DNA from: an uncultured Prevotellaceae bacterium
GTDB taxonomy: Bacteria > Bacteroidota > Bacteroidia > Bacteroidales > Bacteroidaceae
Assembly: GCA_937898415.1 (NCBI GenBank)
Contig: CALDLA010000075.1
Span: forward strand, 1-38,678
Reading direction: 5' to 3'
DNA: 38,678 nucleotides
Positions within the stretch are counted from its first letter, which is position 1. Every line of letters begins with the position of its first letter. This document shows, one piece after another, positions 16,001 to 23,491 of the stretch. The translations under genes were made by a program, and so were the position numbers. The notes beneath the pieces were generated by a model that saw nothing but the letters and a program-made list of their open reading frames with translations, was not told the DNA's origin and did no database searches.

Positions 16001-17814
16001 CGCTCGCCGCCGCTTACCGCTCATTCCGCGACGACGGCATGAACAAGGGTGGTGCCTTCAACGGTGTCATCGACGAGAACCTCACCACGCAGTATCTCAT
16101 CGAGGCCTCAAACTTCACCCGCTCAGCTGGTGGCACCAGCCGCTTCGGCAAGCCCAAGAACTGGACGGTGGAGAACTTCAACATCCCCAACGGCAGCGAC
16201 GGCACCAAGCAGGGCCTCGACAAGTACTCAGGCAACGACGCCCTGATGCTCGGTGTGTGGAACGACGCTGGCAGCAACACTACTGGCGACCTGAAGAACG
16301 CCCGCATCTATCGTAAGGTCACCCTGCCCGCAGGCAAGTACTACTTCGGTGCTGCCTACAACACCACCTACAGCATCAGCCCGCAAGCCTATATGTTTGT
16401 CAGCAAAACGCTGTGCCCGACTGCCGACATTCCCTCGCAGAGCATCGCCTACTATCCCATCAGCAACTGTACTGGCGACATGAAGGTTCAGGGACTCTAC
16501 TTCCAGCTCGACCAGGAGACCGAGGTCTATATGGGCTTCCAGGCAAATCTGCTCTTCGGCTCAGCCACCCAGGAGTTCCGTGCCGAGCAGGTATGCCTCT
16601 ACTCACCCAAAGAGGTGGGTGAGCGTCACGCCGAGGCCAAGGGCTGGAAGAAGATTGATGCCATGCCCGAAGACGTGAGCCAATATTTCTTCGCTATCTA
16701 CGACCACGGCACGGATAACGGCCTTGTACACAATACCGGCAACAAGCAGGGTTCGGCCTACAAGACGATGTGGTATGAGGACGACGTCTATCCCGAGGGC
16801 AACAAGGACGCCCTCTGGACTTTTGATGCCTTCGACAACAACAACCTTTCTGGTGCGAAGGGCGATGACACCTCGTGGATGGTCATTACCAACACCGGCA
16901 GCCCCGACATCTGCCTGCAGTCGAACGATGAACCCAACAACTGGAACTACCGCACAGAGAACAACGGTGAGGGCTGGACAGACCGCGCCTACGTCAGTCC
17001 TACCCTATACGCCATACCTGAACCCGACGGCTCAGCCACGCTTTCCGACGCAGCGTACTGCTGGAACTTCATCAATAACAAGGGCGGCGGACACCTGGGT
17101 CGCTACGACGGCACCAACGAGATCAGCGGCAATGCCACCGGTGAGGACGTCGGCTACTACGACCTCTACGCTATCCTCCGCGGCAACTACGTCGCTGCTG
17201 CCGAGAACATCGAGAAGGCCAGCGAGGAGAACCCCATCGACATCTCCTATGTCATCACCAATGCCGACGCTACGCGCTACAACAACTTCCACGCCAAGCA
17301 GCCCGTGGGCTGGACGCTCTCGCAGGAAGATGCTTTCGAGTGTGAGTACGCCAACTATCTGCCTGCCAAGGTGGGCAGCAGCTACTTCAACAAGTGGCAG
17401 GGTTCCGGCAACCTCACCGACCGCATCCTCTCGCAGCAAGTCACCGGCCTACCCAACGGCAAGTACCGTCTCTCCGTCCGCACCAGCGATAGCGTCATCC
17501 ATCCGGGAGCCTCGCTCTTTGCCAACAATGAAAAGGCTGACATGACCAAGCTGACAAACAATGCGGTCAGCGTCGTCACCGAAATTACCGACGGCCAGCT
17601 GACCCTCGGCGTAGAGTTGAAGAACTACCAGAGCAACGACTGTAAGTTCGACCACTTCACCCTCGAATACCTCGGCAGCACCATCACCGGCATCACTACG
17701 CCCCAATCACCAGTTGACGGCATCAGTCGCATCTACGACATCAGCGGCAACCAGCACAGTCACCCCGTAAAGGGCATCAATATCATCAATAACAAGAAGG
17801 TCGTCGTCAAGTAG
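13042..17814 (+). CDS. Bifunctional CE1-type esterase / GH29 glycosidase with FIVAR and carbohydrate-binding-like domains
   Basis: A 1590-residue exported fusion (signal peptide MKKILTIVLALCSAVLLQAA). Residues about 25-270 are a CE1/LpqC-type alpha/beta hydrolase: nucleophile S137 in CGFSNGGMM, acid D188 or D189 in HGKQDD, and H246 in DGMGHND. Residues 275-410 form a beta-sandwich. Residues about 420-910 are GH29, with KFGIWAHWGP, GNHHDNFDNW and nucleophile D660 in DPDMIYFDD. Residues about 920-995 are a three-helix FIVAR domain. Residues about 1010-1190, 1195-1395 and 1400-1555 are further beta-rich, probably glycan-binding domains. A sorting tail (YDISGNQH... KGINIINNKKVV) closes it. In family terms it pairs ester removal (for example feruloyl or acetyl) with alpha-L-fucosidase or L-galactosidase activity. 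Last gene of the operon, 7 bp after GH95. Confidence 0.9.
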   Translation: MKKILTIVLALCSAVLLQAAKVEKNVTIKVNGESRSYRLYVPNNVKDDCPFVLSLHGASGHSTDKSPFRTDVADKAGCIVAYPQGKDIYFPVFGGTVTGWDASGEENADVTFLKAVIEDVAKSYKIDRNRLYCCGFSNGGMMTYALTNACSDVFAAFASISGFQLNEFHFRHAGWRPVPFLHIHGKQDDFVKYSLLPTVVDEMVARTGANPVPKKTVVSGKYTKNIYEAGEGGFPFVYYEIDGMGHNDFTSNTEKNSSAQTMWDFFQQYTLDTPCDTTLKWRPRIETEGYAPKSHGWTMNSGTTLLKFGEAPNTSTKQNVYRTLQFLTGKYKLSFKSTGAEGKTITVKIEKLTGKKNAVLNATVDVGEESVLPFEVTDGWGEYKITFTRPSSTDAITVTDLAIHSLTADELANVTVETGKYGNNWASLSQWECPEWFKDAKFGIWAHWGPQCQAEDGDWYARFMYYEGSGQYNYHVSHYGNPKTFGLKDLCNAWKADQWNPQELVSLYKSVGARYFMALGNHHDNFDNWNSPYQEWNSVNVGPKQDLIKGWSDACKAEGLPLGVSIHASHAWTWLEPSQKYDGNLTKDDGAGKWWEGLDPQELYAQNHDHSTGWESSGTIHSQWEWGNGASQPSKAYKQKFQNRVLELINDYDPDMIYFDDTAMPFYGCDNQIGKNILQHYYNHSAAQHDGLQQVVVTGKQLTAEQKGYMMWDVERGIPDRPQEAYWQTCTCIGQWHYDQNVYNNNSYKSGATIVRMLIDVVSKNGNLLLSIPVKGNGTIDSKERTVLADIKAWMDINSESIYGTRMWKTFGEGPLAEAVNPMNAQGFNEGQAYSAQDVRYVTKDGAVYAIIMAWPAAGAFTFKAFSMVEPSYSGEVETVTLLGGGDIEFTHEMGGLTINVPSKKPNAIAPVFRITFKADSRNAYEKLQELISGVESAVSDAATLAQPYNTGKLSPAKLDQLRAAITKAKTLSSASSEDDCDAARETLAAAYRSFRDDGMNKGGAFNGVIDENLTTQYLIEASNFTRSAGGTSRFGKPKNWTVENFNIPNGSDGTKQGLDKYSGNDALMLGVWNDAGSNTTGDLKNARIYRKVTLPAGKYYFGAAYNTTYSISPQAYMFVSKTLCPTADIPSQSIAYYPISNCTGDMKVQGLYFQLDQETEVYMGFQANLLFGSATQEFRAEQVCLYSPKEVGERHAEAKGWKKIDAMPEDVSQYFFAIYDHGTDNGLVHNTGNKQGSAYKTMWYEDDVYPEGNKDALWTFDAFDNNNLSGAKGDDTSWMVITNTGSPDICLQSNDEPNNWNYRTENNGEGWTDRAYVSPTLYAIPEPDGSATLSDAAYCWNFINNKGGGHLGRYDGTNEISGNATGEDVGYYDLYAILRGNYVAAAENIEKASEENPIDISYVITNADATRYNNFHAKQPVGWTLSQEDAFECEYANYLPAKVGSSYFNKWQGSGNLTDRILSQQVTGLPNGKYRLSVRTSDSVIHPGASLFANNEKADMTKLTNNAVSVVTEITDGQLTLGVELKNYQSNDCKFDHFTLEYLGSTITGITTPQSPVDGISRIYDISGNQHSHPVKGINIINNKKVVVK

Positions 17815-17817
17815 AAA

Positions 17818-20361
17818 CTACATGATACGTACACCGTTGTATGTCACCGAGTCGAGCTTCAGCGTATAGTTGAGCTCGTCTTCGGAGACATCATCGCCGA
17901 CTTTCTCTACCGTTCTGGTGACACCTCGGCTACCGTCAGTAAAGTCGTAGTCCCATTTCAGCCTTTTCTTGAATTCTGGGAACACCTTGGCCTGACTCAT
18001 GTCGTTGAGGTCTGTGGCATCGCGACCGAAAATATAGGGACTCAGTTTAACGGTAACCTTCGAAATGTTGGATAAAGTTCCCACAGTCCAGTGGTGTATG
18101 TAGTTGCCACTATTCAGCTGCTTAGCGTTCTTCGACGTATGCTTTTTGGAGGAACTCTTGTCGTTGTTGTCGAGAATACCCCACTCCTGAATGTTCATGG
18201 AACCTGCCACGTTGCTATAGGTGTCGAAATGGAACCGATGCGTGCGAGCCACCACGACAGGCCCAACTTTTTCTTCCACTAATTCCTGACCTGTCTCCAC
18301 AAGTTTCACGATGGAGATGGTAGGCGTTATGGTGGCAAACGACAGACCTTTGTCTTGCACCACAGGTGGACCGCCGAATTCATTGGCATAGCCGGGAATA
18401 CAGGTGTAGACTTCGTCCGCGAGCAGTTCAGGTATTTCCACTGAGTATATTCTGCCTTTGGGCGTGTCTCCTGTCAGTTCGGCGTTGTACTCCTCCTCAA
18501 CGAACAGCCTGTAGATTTCATCGCTACCTGACAGCACGGTAAAGCAAGGATAAAGGGTTTTGAAGTTACAGATGATGCCTGGATCCTCAACCGCCCATTC
18601 TGCAATGAAGACGATGGGCTCGTTGGGTGCTGTCCACTTCTGTCCAACCTTGAACGAGCCTTCCTTCATCTTGGGGAACATGTATTTAGTCGTTATATTC
18701 CACTTCAGCAAGTCTGGATAGAACGGACCTAAGCGCAGGGAAAACTCCTTGTCATCCTCAGCCTCTCCGGGCTTTATAACATGGCCATTCATTTCTGTGT
18801 CCATAGCGTCGTTCGATAAGTCCTTGATTGATGAATTCTCCTTGGCCTTGCTCTTGATCCATGCGTCTATCAGGTCTTCCCGGTCCTGGCCTGTCTTATT
18901 GCCCAGTATCTTCTCCATTTCCGCAAGCGTCTCTGGGTTGACGTACTCTCCCTTCTTTAGTGCCACCCAGTCCGCATAGGAGCCGTTTTTGAAGTAATTG
19001 GTCACTGCCTTTACGTGGCTTGTGCGTTCCTTTACATGCTTCTTAATCTTATTCAGCACCTTCGAGATAATCATGCCCTTGGCCACAAGAGCCACGGCAA
19101 TTCCTAATTGGAAGTCCATGGTGAACTTGGGGTTGAAATCGCTGTTGGCTGGCTCGCCACCTTCACTTCCAAAATTACGGAAGTCCATTGACACTCCTAC
19201 TTGTGTTGCCACTTTTGCATAGATTTCCGCTCGGATGGAGAGGTCGGACGAGAACAGACCGAAGCCTAAACTGAGCTTGACGATGGGACAGTCGACGTTG
19301 CAAGCTGCTTCGAACGATAGATTTGTTGAACTCTTTCCGGAATTGTTCTTAGCGGAGAAGTCGCCATTGGTGAAACCTACTTCAAAATCCAATGGTTTGG
19401 TGTATGTAAACTCAGCTTTCAGCGAACCATAGATTTGATAATGCACTGAGAATCCAAACACAGGCACTACCACTACGGGACCCACGGTGATGCGCACTTT
19501 GCCATTGAGCAGATCATCGTTGCCAAACAACTTCTTCATGCTGCTCATTCCAGTGCTACACTCAAGCGTTATTTTTACCGTGAATGCCCCTTCCTTCAAC
19601 TTGAAGCTGATGTTCAGACCATTGTCCCAGTCGAAGTCACAGTCGGCATAGAGTTTCCCCTTGATGTTGCCCGTGATGCTAAAACTGAAGTTTTCGGGGA
19701 AGTATTTGTCTTTCCATTCGTCTAACTCATTTTCCTGTACGTCAGGAATACCGATGTCAACATCAAGGTTCAGATAGTCGTCACCCTCCTCGCCGCGTGT
19801 GTTGGCTCTGGCTGTAGCATGCTTTTCGCGATTGTCGATGTGAGCCAGAAAGTTGCCACCTTCATCGTAGATGTCGTACTCGTCGAAGTAGTCACCTGCG
19901 GGCATCGTGGCATGGAACTTCAGGTACTCGAAGGCATCCTTCACGTCGGTGCTCTTACAGGTCACGACCCACTCGCTGCCTTCCTTTTCCACGATGCCTA
20001 CCAGGGCGCACAGGCCGAGGGGGAACAAGTCGATGTTGTTGCTCACGATGTGCTGTCCCACCTTAGGCAGCATGTCCTTGGGTGTGGCGCTGTCAAAGTG
20101 GATGTAGTGACACTGGGCTGAGTCAATGGTCTCTACCCGCACGATGTGCTGCGTCAGCGGGTTGTCGGCGTTCAGCTCCATCGTGGTTTTCTTATACTGG
20201 TAGGTCACGCTGTAATTGTCGGTCGAGTCGCTCACTATTTCGTCGTAACCCCTGCCGCTATACTCTATCAGCTGGTTCTCCAAGTCTTCGTCGATGAACA
20301 GGTTGCACGAGGTGAGCAGCACCGTGCAAAGCACCATCAGGTATTGTCGCGTCTTCTTCAT
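17818..20361 (-). CDS. Large lipoprotein of the surface-protein cluster, function unknown
   Basis: An 847-residue lipoprotein: MKKTRQYLMVLCTVLLTSC gives a lipobox with C19, followed by NLFIDEDLEN, whose acidic residues resemble a Bacteroidetes surface-export signal. I use the ATG at 20361, because the GTG at 20370 lies inside the flanking simple repeat. The middle (about 215-420) is strongly beta-patterned, with alternating strands such as ITGNIKGKLYADCDFDW and GKVRITVGPVVVVPVFGF. An amphipathic stretch about 440-540 is charged and helical, and the rest is beta-rich with no enzyme motif. It is the last gene of the minus-strand operon, and its stop lies 3 bp from that of the GH29 gene. No known domain was recognised. 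A surface-exposed partner of the giant protein is possible but unproven. Confidence 0.85.
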   Translation of the reverse strand: MKKTRQYLMVLCTVLLTSCNLFIDEDLENQLIEYSGRGYDEIVSDSTDNYSVTYQYKKTTMELNADNPLTQHIVRVETIDSAQCHYIHFDSATPKDMLPKVGQHIVSNNIDLFPLGLCALVGIVEKEGSEWVVTCKSTDVKDAFEYLKFHATMPAGDYFDEYDIYDEGGNFLAHIDNREKHATARANTRGEEGDDYLNLDVDIGIPDVQENELDEWKDKYFPENFSFSITGNIKGKLYADCDFDWDNGLNISFKLKEGAFTVKITLECSTGMSSMKKLFGNDDLLNGKVRITVGPVVVVPVFGFSVHYQIYGSLKAEFTYTKPLDFEVGFTNGDFSAKNNSGKSSTNLSFEAACNVDCPIVKLSLGFGLFSSDLSIRAEIYAKVATQVGVSMDFRNFGSEGGEPANSDFNPKFTMDFQLGIAVALVAKGMIISKVLNKIKKHVKERTSHVKAVTNYFKNGSYADWVALKKGEYVNPETLAEMEKILGNKTGQDREDLIDAWIKSKAKENSSIKDLSNDAMDTEMNGHVIKPGEAEDDKEFSLRLGPFYPDLLKWNITTKYMFPKMKEGSFKVGQKWTAPNEPIVFIAEWAVEDPGIICNFKTLYPCFTVLSGSDEIYRLFVEEEYNAELTGDTPKGRIYSVEIPELLADEVYTCIPGYANEFGGPPVVQDKGLSFATITPTISIVKLVETGQELVEEKVGPVVVARTHRFHFDTYSNVAGSMNIQEWGILDNNDKSSSKKHTSKNAKQLNSGNYIHHWTVGTLSNISKVTVKLSPYIFGRDATDLNDMSQAKVFPEFKKRLKWDYDFTDGSRGVTRTVEKVGDDVSEDELNYTLKLDSVTYNGVRIM

Positions 20362-20362
20362 A

Positions 20363-20432
20363 CTCTTCACTTTTCACTTCTCACTTTTCACTCTTCACTT
20401 CTCACTTCTCACTTTTCACTTCTCACTCTTCC
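20363..20432. repeat. AGTGARAAGTGAG simple-repeat array between lipoprotein genes
   Basis: About 70 bp of imperfect units of TCACTTTTCACTTC and TCACTCTTCACTTC type (plus strand). It fills the gap between the two lipoprotein genes, supplies the TGA stop of the upstream gene (complement 20423-20425) and an in-frame GTG near the next start. Units vary between 6 and 7 bp and there is no spacer diversity, so this is not a CRISPR array. Confidence 0.9.
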
Positions 20433-21199
20433 TCTTCTCCCGGCACCAGTATTCCTTCGCCCTCCTCTTCATAGATTCCTTCAGGTCCGAAGTCCAGGCC
20501 GAAGTTATATTCCTCAGCATTCTCGTCGAGCACTAAGGGGTAGAGGCTTGAGAGTGTGCCGTGGGTCTCGCCGTCGAAAATGAACTGGTCGGGGAACAGT
20601 TCTACTTTTGCCTTGCCCCGGTAGTAGCAGCGCAGGTCAATCAGCTCGCCGTAGTAGAAGGGACTCCACACCCGCACTTCCATATAGTCGCGGTCCTGCC
20701 ATCGGCGCATCTTGCCGATGCCGCGCAGTTCCCGGTCTTTATAGGCACAAACGATGAGCGAGTCTTCGTCTTCCTGCGTGTAGACCTTGCCGTGGATGTT
20801 CACCGCCGCATAGATCACCATGTCGTAGATATAACCCTTGGGGGGTACATACAGTGGCGGCAGCACGTTGACCAGACAGGAGTCTGTCAGCCTGTCGGCC
20901 ACGCTGATTACGTAGGCCACGGTCTGCCCCTCGGCCATGCCCACTAATGTGTCGTTCTCAAACTGGGCCACGGCCTCATCAGCAAGCATCCACCACACCG
21001 CCTCGGTGCTGGCCTCCGACGGGTTGAACGTGACGGGGATGCGGTAGTGGTCGCCCACCACGAGGTTCACTACCCGCCGGGGCAGTGTCATCTCCCGGGT
21101 CGGCAACGGCTCGCTGACGTCGAAATCGTAGAAGTCGCCACAGCTCGCCGCGAGCAGTGTGAAAACAAAAATATGGAAAAATGCAGGAATCTTCTTCAT
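20423..21199 (-). CDS. Lipoprotein with Ig-like domain, surface-protein cluster
   Basis: A 258-residue lipoprotein. MKKIPAFFHIFVFTLLAASC gives C20, followed by GDFYDFD, an acidic stretch that fits surface export. The start is the ATG at 21199; an upstream in-frame start at 21223 would add residues encoded by the simple repeat. Residues about 40-125 look like a bacterial Ig-like (Big_2) fold (VNLVVGDHYRIPVTFNPSEAS, then WWMLADEAVAQFENDTLVGM and AEGQTVAYVI). The second half (about 130-240) is a separate beta-rich domain of unknown type. The C-terminus is Glu-rich (YEEEGEGILVPGEEEE) and ends at the repeat. No catalytic motif. It probably acts as a small surface component of the cluster. Confidence 0.85.
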   Translation of the reverse strand: MKKIPAFFHIFVFTLLAASCGDFYDFDVSEPLPTREMTLPRRVVNLVVGDHYRIPVTFNPSEASTEAVWWMLADEAVAQFENDTLVGMAEGQTVAYVISVADRLTDSCLVNVLPPLYVPPKGYIYDMVIYAAVNIHGKVYTQEDEDSLIVCAYKDRELRGIGKMRRWQDRDYMEVRVWSPFYYGELIDLRCYYRGKAKVELFPDQFIFDGETHGTLSSLYPLVLDENAEEYNFGLDFGPEGIYEEEGEGILVPGEEEE

Positions 21200-21203
21200 A
21201 CGC

Positions 21204-21256
21204 TTCAACTTTTCACTTCTCACTTTTCACTTCTCACTTTTCACTTCTCACTTTCC
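21204..21256. repeat. AGTGARAAGTGAG simple-repeat array across a gene end
   Basis: Imperfect TCACTTTTCACTTC units (plus strand) span the gap between the Ig-like lipoprotein and the FN3 protein. They run into the FN3 gene, encoding its last residues (KVRSEK) and supplying its TGA stop at complement 21234-21236. Confidence 0.9.
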
Positions 21257-23462
21257 TCACTTTGATCGTCTGCGAGGCGGTGCTCTGGCGGCCGTCTTTC
21301 CACTGTATCATCACGTAGTATTCCGCCTCCTCACCATCCTTGAGTTGTCCGTCGAGATAGGTCTGCTCCTCGGGCTGAACACTCATCTGATAGACAAAGC
21401 CGTTCTCGCCCTGACGCTTGCGGTACACGCAATAATAATAAGGTGCGTCGAACGGCAGCTTACCCACTTCCCAGGCCAGTTTCACCTGGTCGCTGGTCTT
21501 CATGTAGTCACCCACCAGTTCTATCTTCACCTCGTAGACCTTTGGCCCGCGGTGCAGCCAGCTCACGGCCAGACTGCTCGACGTGAAGGGAGACGAGTTG
21601 AACGACTCCATGAAGTAGTAGTAACGCTGGCTGCGGTCGTAGGGTGGGTTGTCGTCGACGATGATGGTGTACGTCTTCTTCTGCATGATGGAGTCGGCAT
21701 CGTAGCGGCCTATCGCCTCCCACTGGCCCGTCTCGCCCAGTCGGCGGTAGAGCACGTGGTAGGTCATGTCGGCATCGGTACCCACCACCCATTCCATGTG
21801 CATGCCCTTCCGCTCGTCGTGCCCTGACTCAGCCAGATGAGGCTCCGACGGCGGGGTGACGTGGGGACGGCTGACGCGGATATAGTCGCTCCACGGCCCC
21901 ACATTGCCCGAGAAGTCGACGCCGCGTACCCGGTAGTAGACGTATTTCTGGTTGACGTCGAGTGCCAGCGAGTCCACATAGCCTCGCTCGTTGATGCCCT
22001 CGTCGTTCAGTTTCATGAACTCATGGCTCAGGTCGTTGGCAAAGGCCACGTCGAAGTAGGCGATGTCGTTGTCAATGGGGTTTGGCTCCCAGGTCAGGAT
22101 GACGTAGCCGTCGGGCATCACCTCGGCATGCAGCGAGTCGGGGGCGTCGGGTGCCTTGTAGTCGGTGATGCGGATGAGCTGCGCCAGCGAGCTGGCCTCG
22201 TTGCCCGACTGGTCGTAGGCCGTCACGCAGAGCATGCCGGTCTTCAGGTGGGTCACGTCGGCGGTGTAGACGGTGTCGGTCACGGGTATCATCTCGTCGG
22301 TGATGACCACCCATTGCGGGCCGTAGACCTCTTCGTTGTAGTACTTGATGGCGTAGCCCACTATGTCGTCGTACTGTGTTTCCGGGTTTTCCCACACGAT
22401 GTGTGCCAATACCTTTTTATATAATAAGGTGTCGGGATGCTCCATCACGATGTACTTCAGCTGCGGCGGTACGGGCGGCTCAATGTCATAGACGTTGGCC
22501 ACATGGATAGGAGACGGCTCACTCAGTTCGCCGAAGGGGTCGTGCCCCATCACGCGGTACTCCCACAAGCCGTTGTGGGGCACCGAGTCGCTCAGCAGCG
22601 ACAGCCCCTCCTGATAGGTATCAACCATCGTGACGTAGGGTTTCTGGTTCACCCGCTCCCATTGTTTCTCGCCTTTTGCCCTTCGTTCTATCTCGAAGCT
22701 ACTGTGCGCCTTGTCCACCCACGACAGGGTGAGGCGTCGTGGACTGGCTAACGAGTCCTTTATCTCCGGGGTGTAGGGCTCCGGCTTATAAGGCTCTGTA
22801 AGTACGTTTTCGCGTACACCGGGTTCAAACAGAATTTTTCCGCCGTTGTCATAGACAGTAGGCTGTATGTAGTAATCGTAGCGCTCGCCGCGCTTCGCCG
22901 TGTGGTCGGTTAGTCCTACGGCCATCGCCTCGGCCAGGTCGGGTCGCCACTCGGCCACCATCATCGCAAAGCCGAACGAGATGTCCTGCTCGCTGTTCAG
23001 CTCCATGTTAGCCCCAGCGCTGCCAGGTTTCTCCTTTGTCTGCCCTTCAGTCTTGCGGCCTTCGCCGTAGAGCACGCCCATGGCCACCATGGCGTTTGAG
23101 TCGCTCACCTCATACTTCTGCCGGAACTGCTCTTCGGTCAGTGGCTTCAGGGCATACGCCAGGGTGTCGATGCCGCGGCTGCCGCGCTTCTGCCGCAGCA
23201 CATTCACGCCGTCGTGCGTCAGGAAGAGCCATGATACGTAGTCTTCCGGCACCCAGCGCAGCACCACGCGGTCGGCGTAGGGACGCACTAAGAGGTGAAT
23301 CTTCGAGGTCAGTAGCTCCCTGTTGATAGCGGCCATGTCGGCAACTCTGGCTAAAGAGTCCGCCATAGCTACAGAGTCCTCCTTGAGTGTCTGGGCTTTT
23401 GCGGTGCTGCCCAGCATGAACAGCGCCGCCATAAGCCCTATCGTTTTCAGTTGTCTTATCAT
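21234..23462 (-). CDS. Secreted multi-domain fibronectin type III protein
   Basis: A 742-residue exported protein (signal peptide MIRQLKTIGLMAALFMLGSTAKAQ). I count at least four fibronectin type III-like units. The first (about 50-110) has LLVRPYADRVVLRWVPEDYVSW. Others are near 235-335 (PRRLTLSWVDKAHSSFEIERR), 340-440, 445-540 (DGYVILTWEPNPIDNDIAYF) and 550-740. There is no enzyme motif and no sorting tail. FN3 proteins with a V-L-R-W first domain are, from memory, common beside TANFOR-domain genes in Bacteroidetes, which supports a joint role with the giant protein 29 bp upstream. The last residues are encoded by a simple repeat, so the true C-terminus may vary between strains. Probably a periplasmic or surface scaffold; the ligand is unknown. 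Confidence 0.85.
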   Translation of the reverse strand: MIRQLKTIGLMAALFMLGSTAKAQTLKEDSVAMADSLARVADMAAINRELLTSKIHLLVRPYADRVVLRWVPEDYVSWLFLTHDGVNVLRQKRGSRGIDTLAYALKPLTEEQFRQKYEVSDSNAMVAMGVLYGEGRKTEGQTKEKPGSAGANMELNSEQDISFGFAMMVAEWRPDLAEAMAVGLTDHTAKRGERYDYYIQPTVYDNGGKILFEPGVRENVLTEPYKPEPYTPEIKDSLASPRRLTLSWVDKAHSSFEIERRAKGEKQWERVNQKPYVTMVDTYQEGLSLLSDSVPHNGLWEYRVMGHDPFGELSEPSPIHVANVYDIEPPVPPQLKYIVMEHPDTLLYKKVLAHIVWENPETQYDDIVGYAIKYYNEEVYGPQWVVITDEMIPVTDTVYTADVTHLKTGMLCVTAYDQSGNEASSLAQLIRITDYKAPDAPDSLHAEVMPDGYVILTWEPNPIDNDIAYFDVAFANDLSHEFMKLNDEGINERGYVDSLALDVNQKYVYYRVRGVDFSGNVGPWSDYIRVSRPHVTPPSEPHLAESGHDERKGMHMEWVVGTDADMTYHVLYRRLGETGQWEAIGRYDADSIMQKKTYTIIVDDNPPYDRSQRYYYFMESFNSSPFTSSSLAVSWLHRGPKVYEVKIELVGDYMKTSDQVKLAWEVGKLPFDAPYYYCVYRKRQGENGFVYQMSVQPEEQTYLDGQLKDGEEAEYYVMIQWKDGRQSTASQTIKVRKVRSEK

Positions 23463-23491
23463 CTTTCCAATCCTTCTATTATTCGGTTCTT

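Noticed and set aside
20363..21256. CRISPR-like array
   Set aside because: Units are 6-14 bp, imperfect and directly adjacent, without spacers or cas genes; it is a simple repeat.
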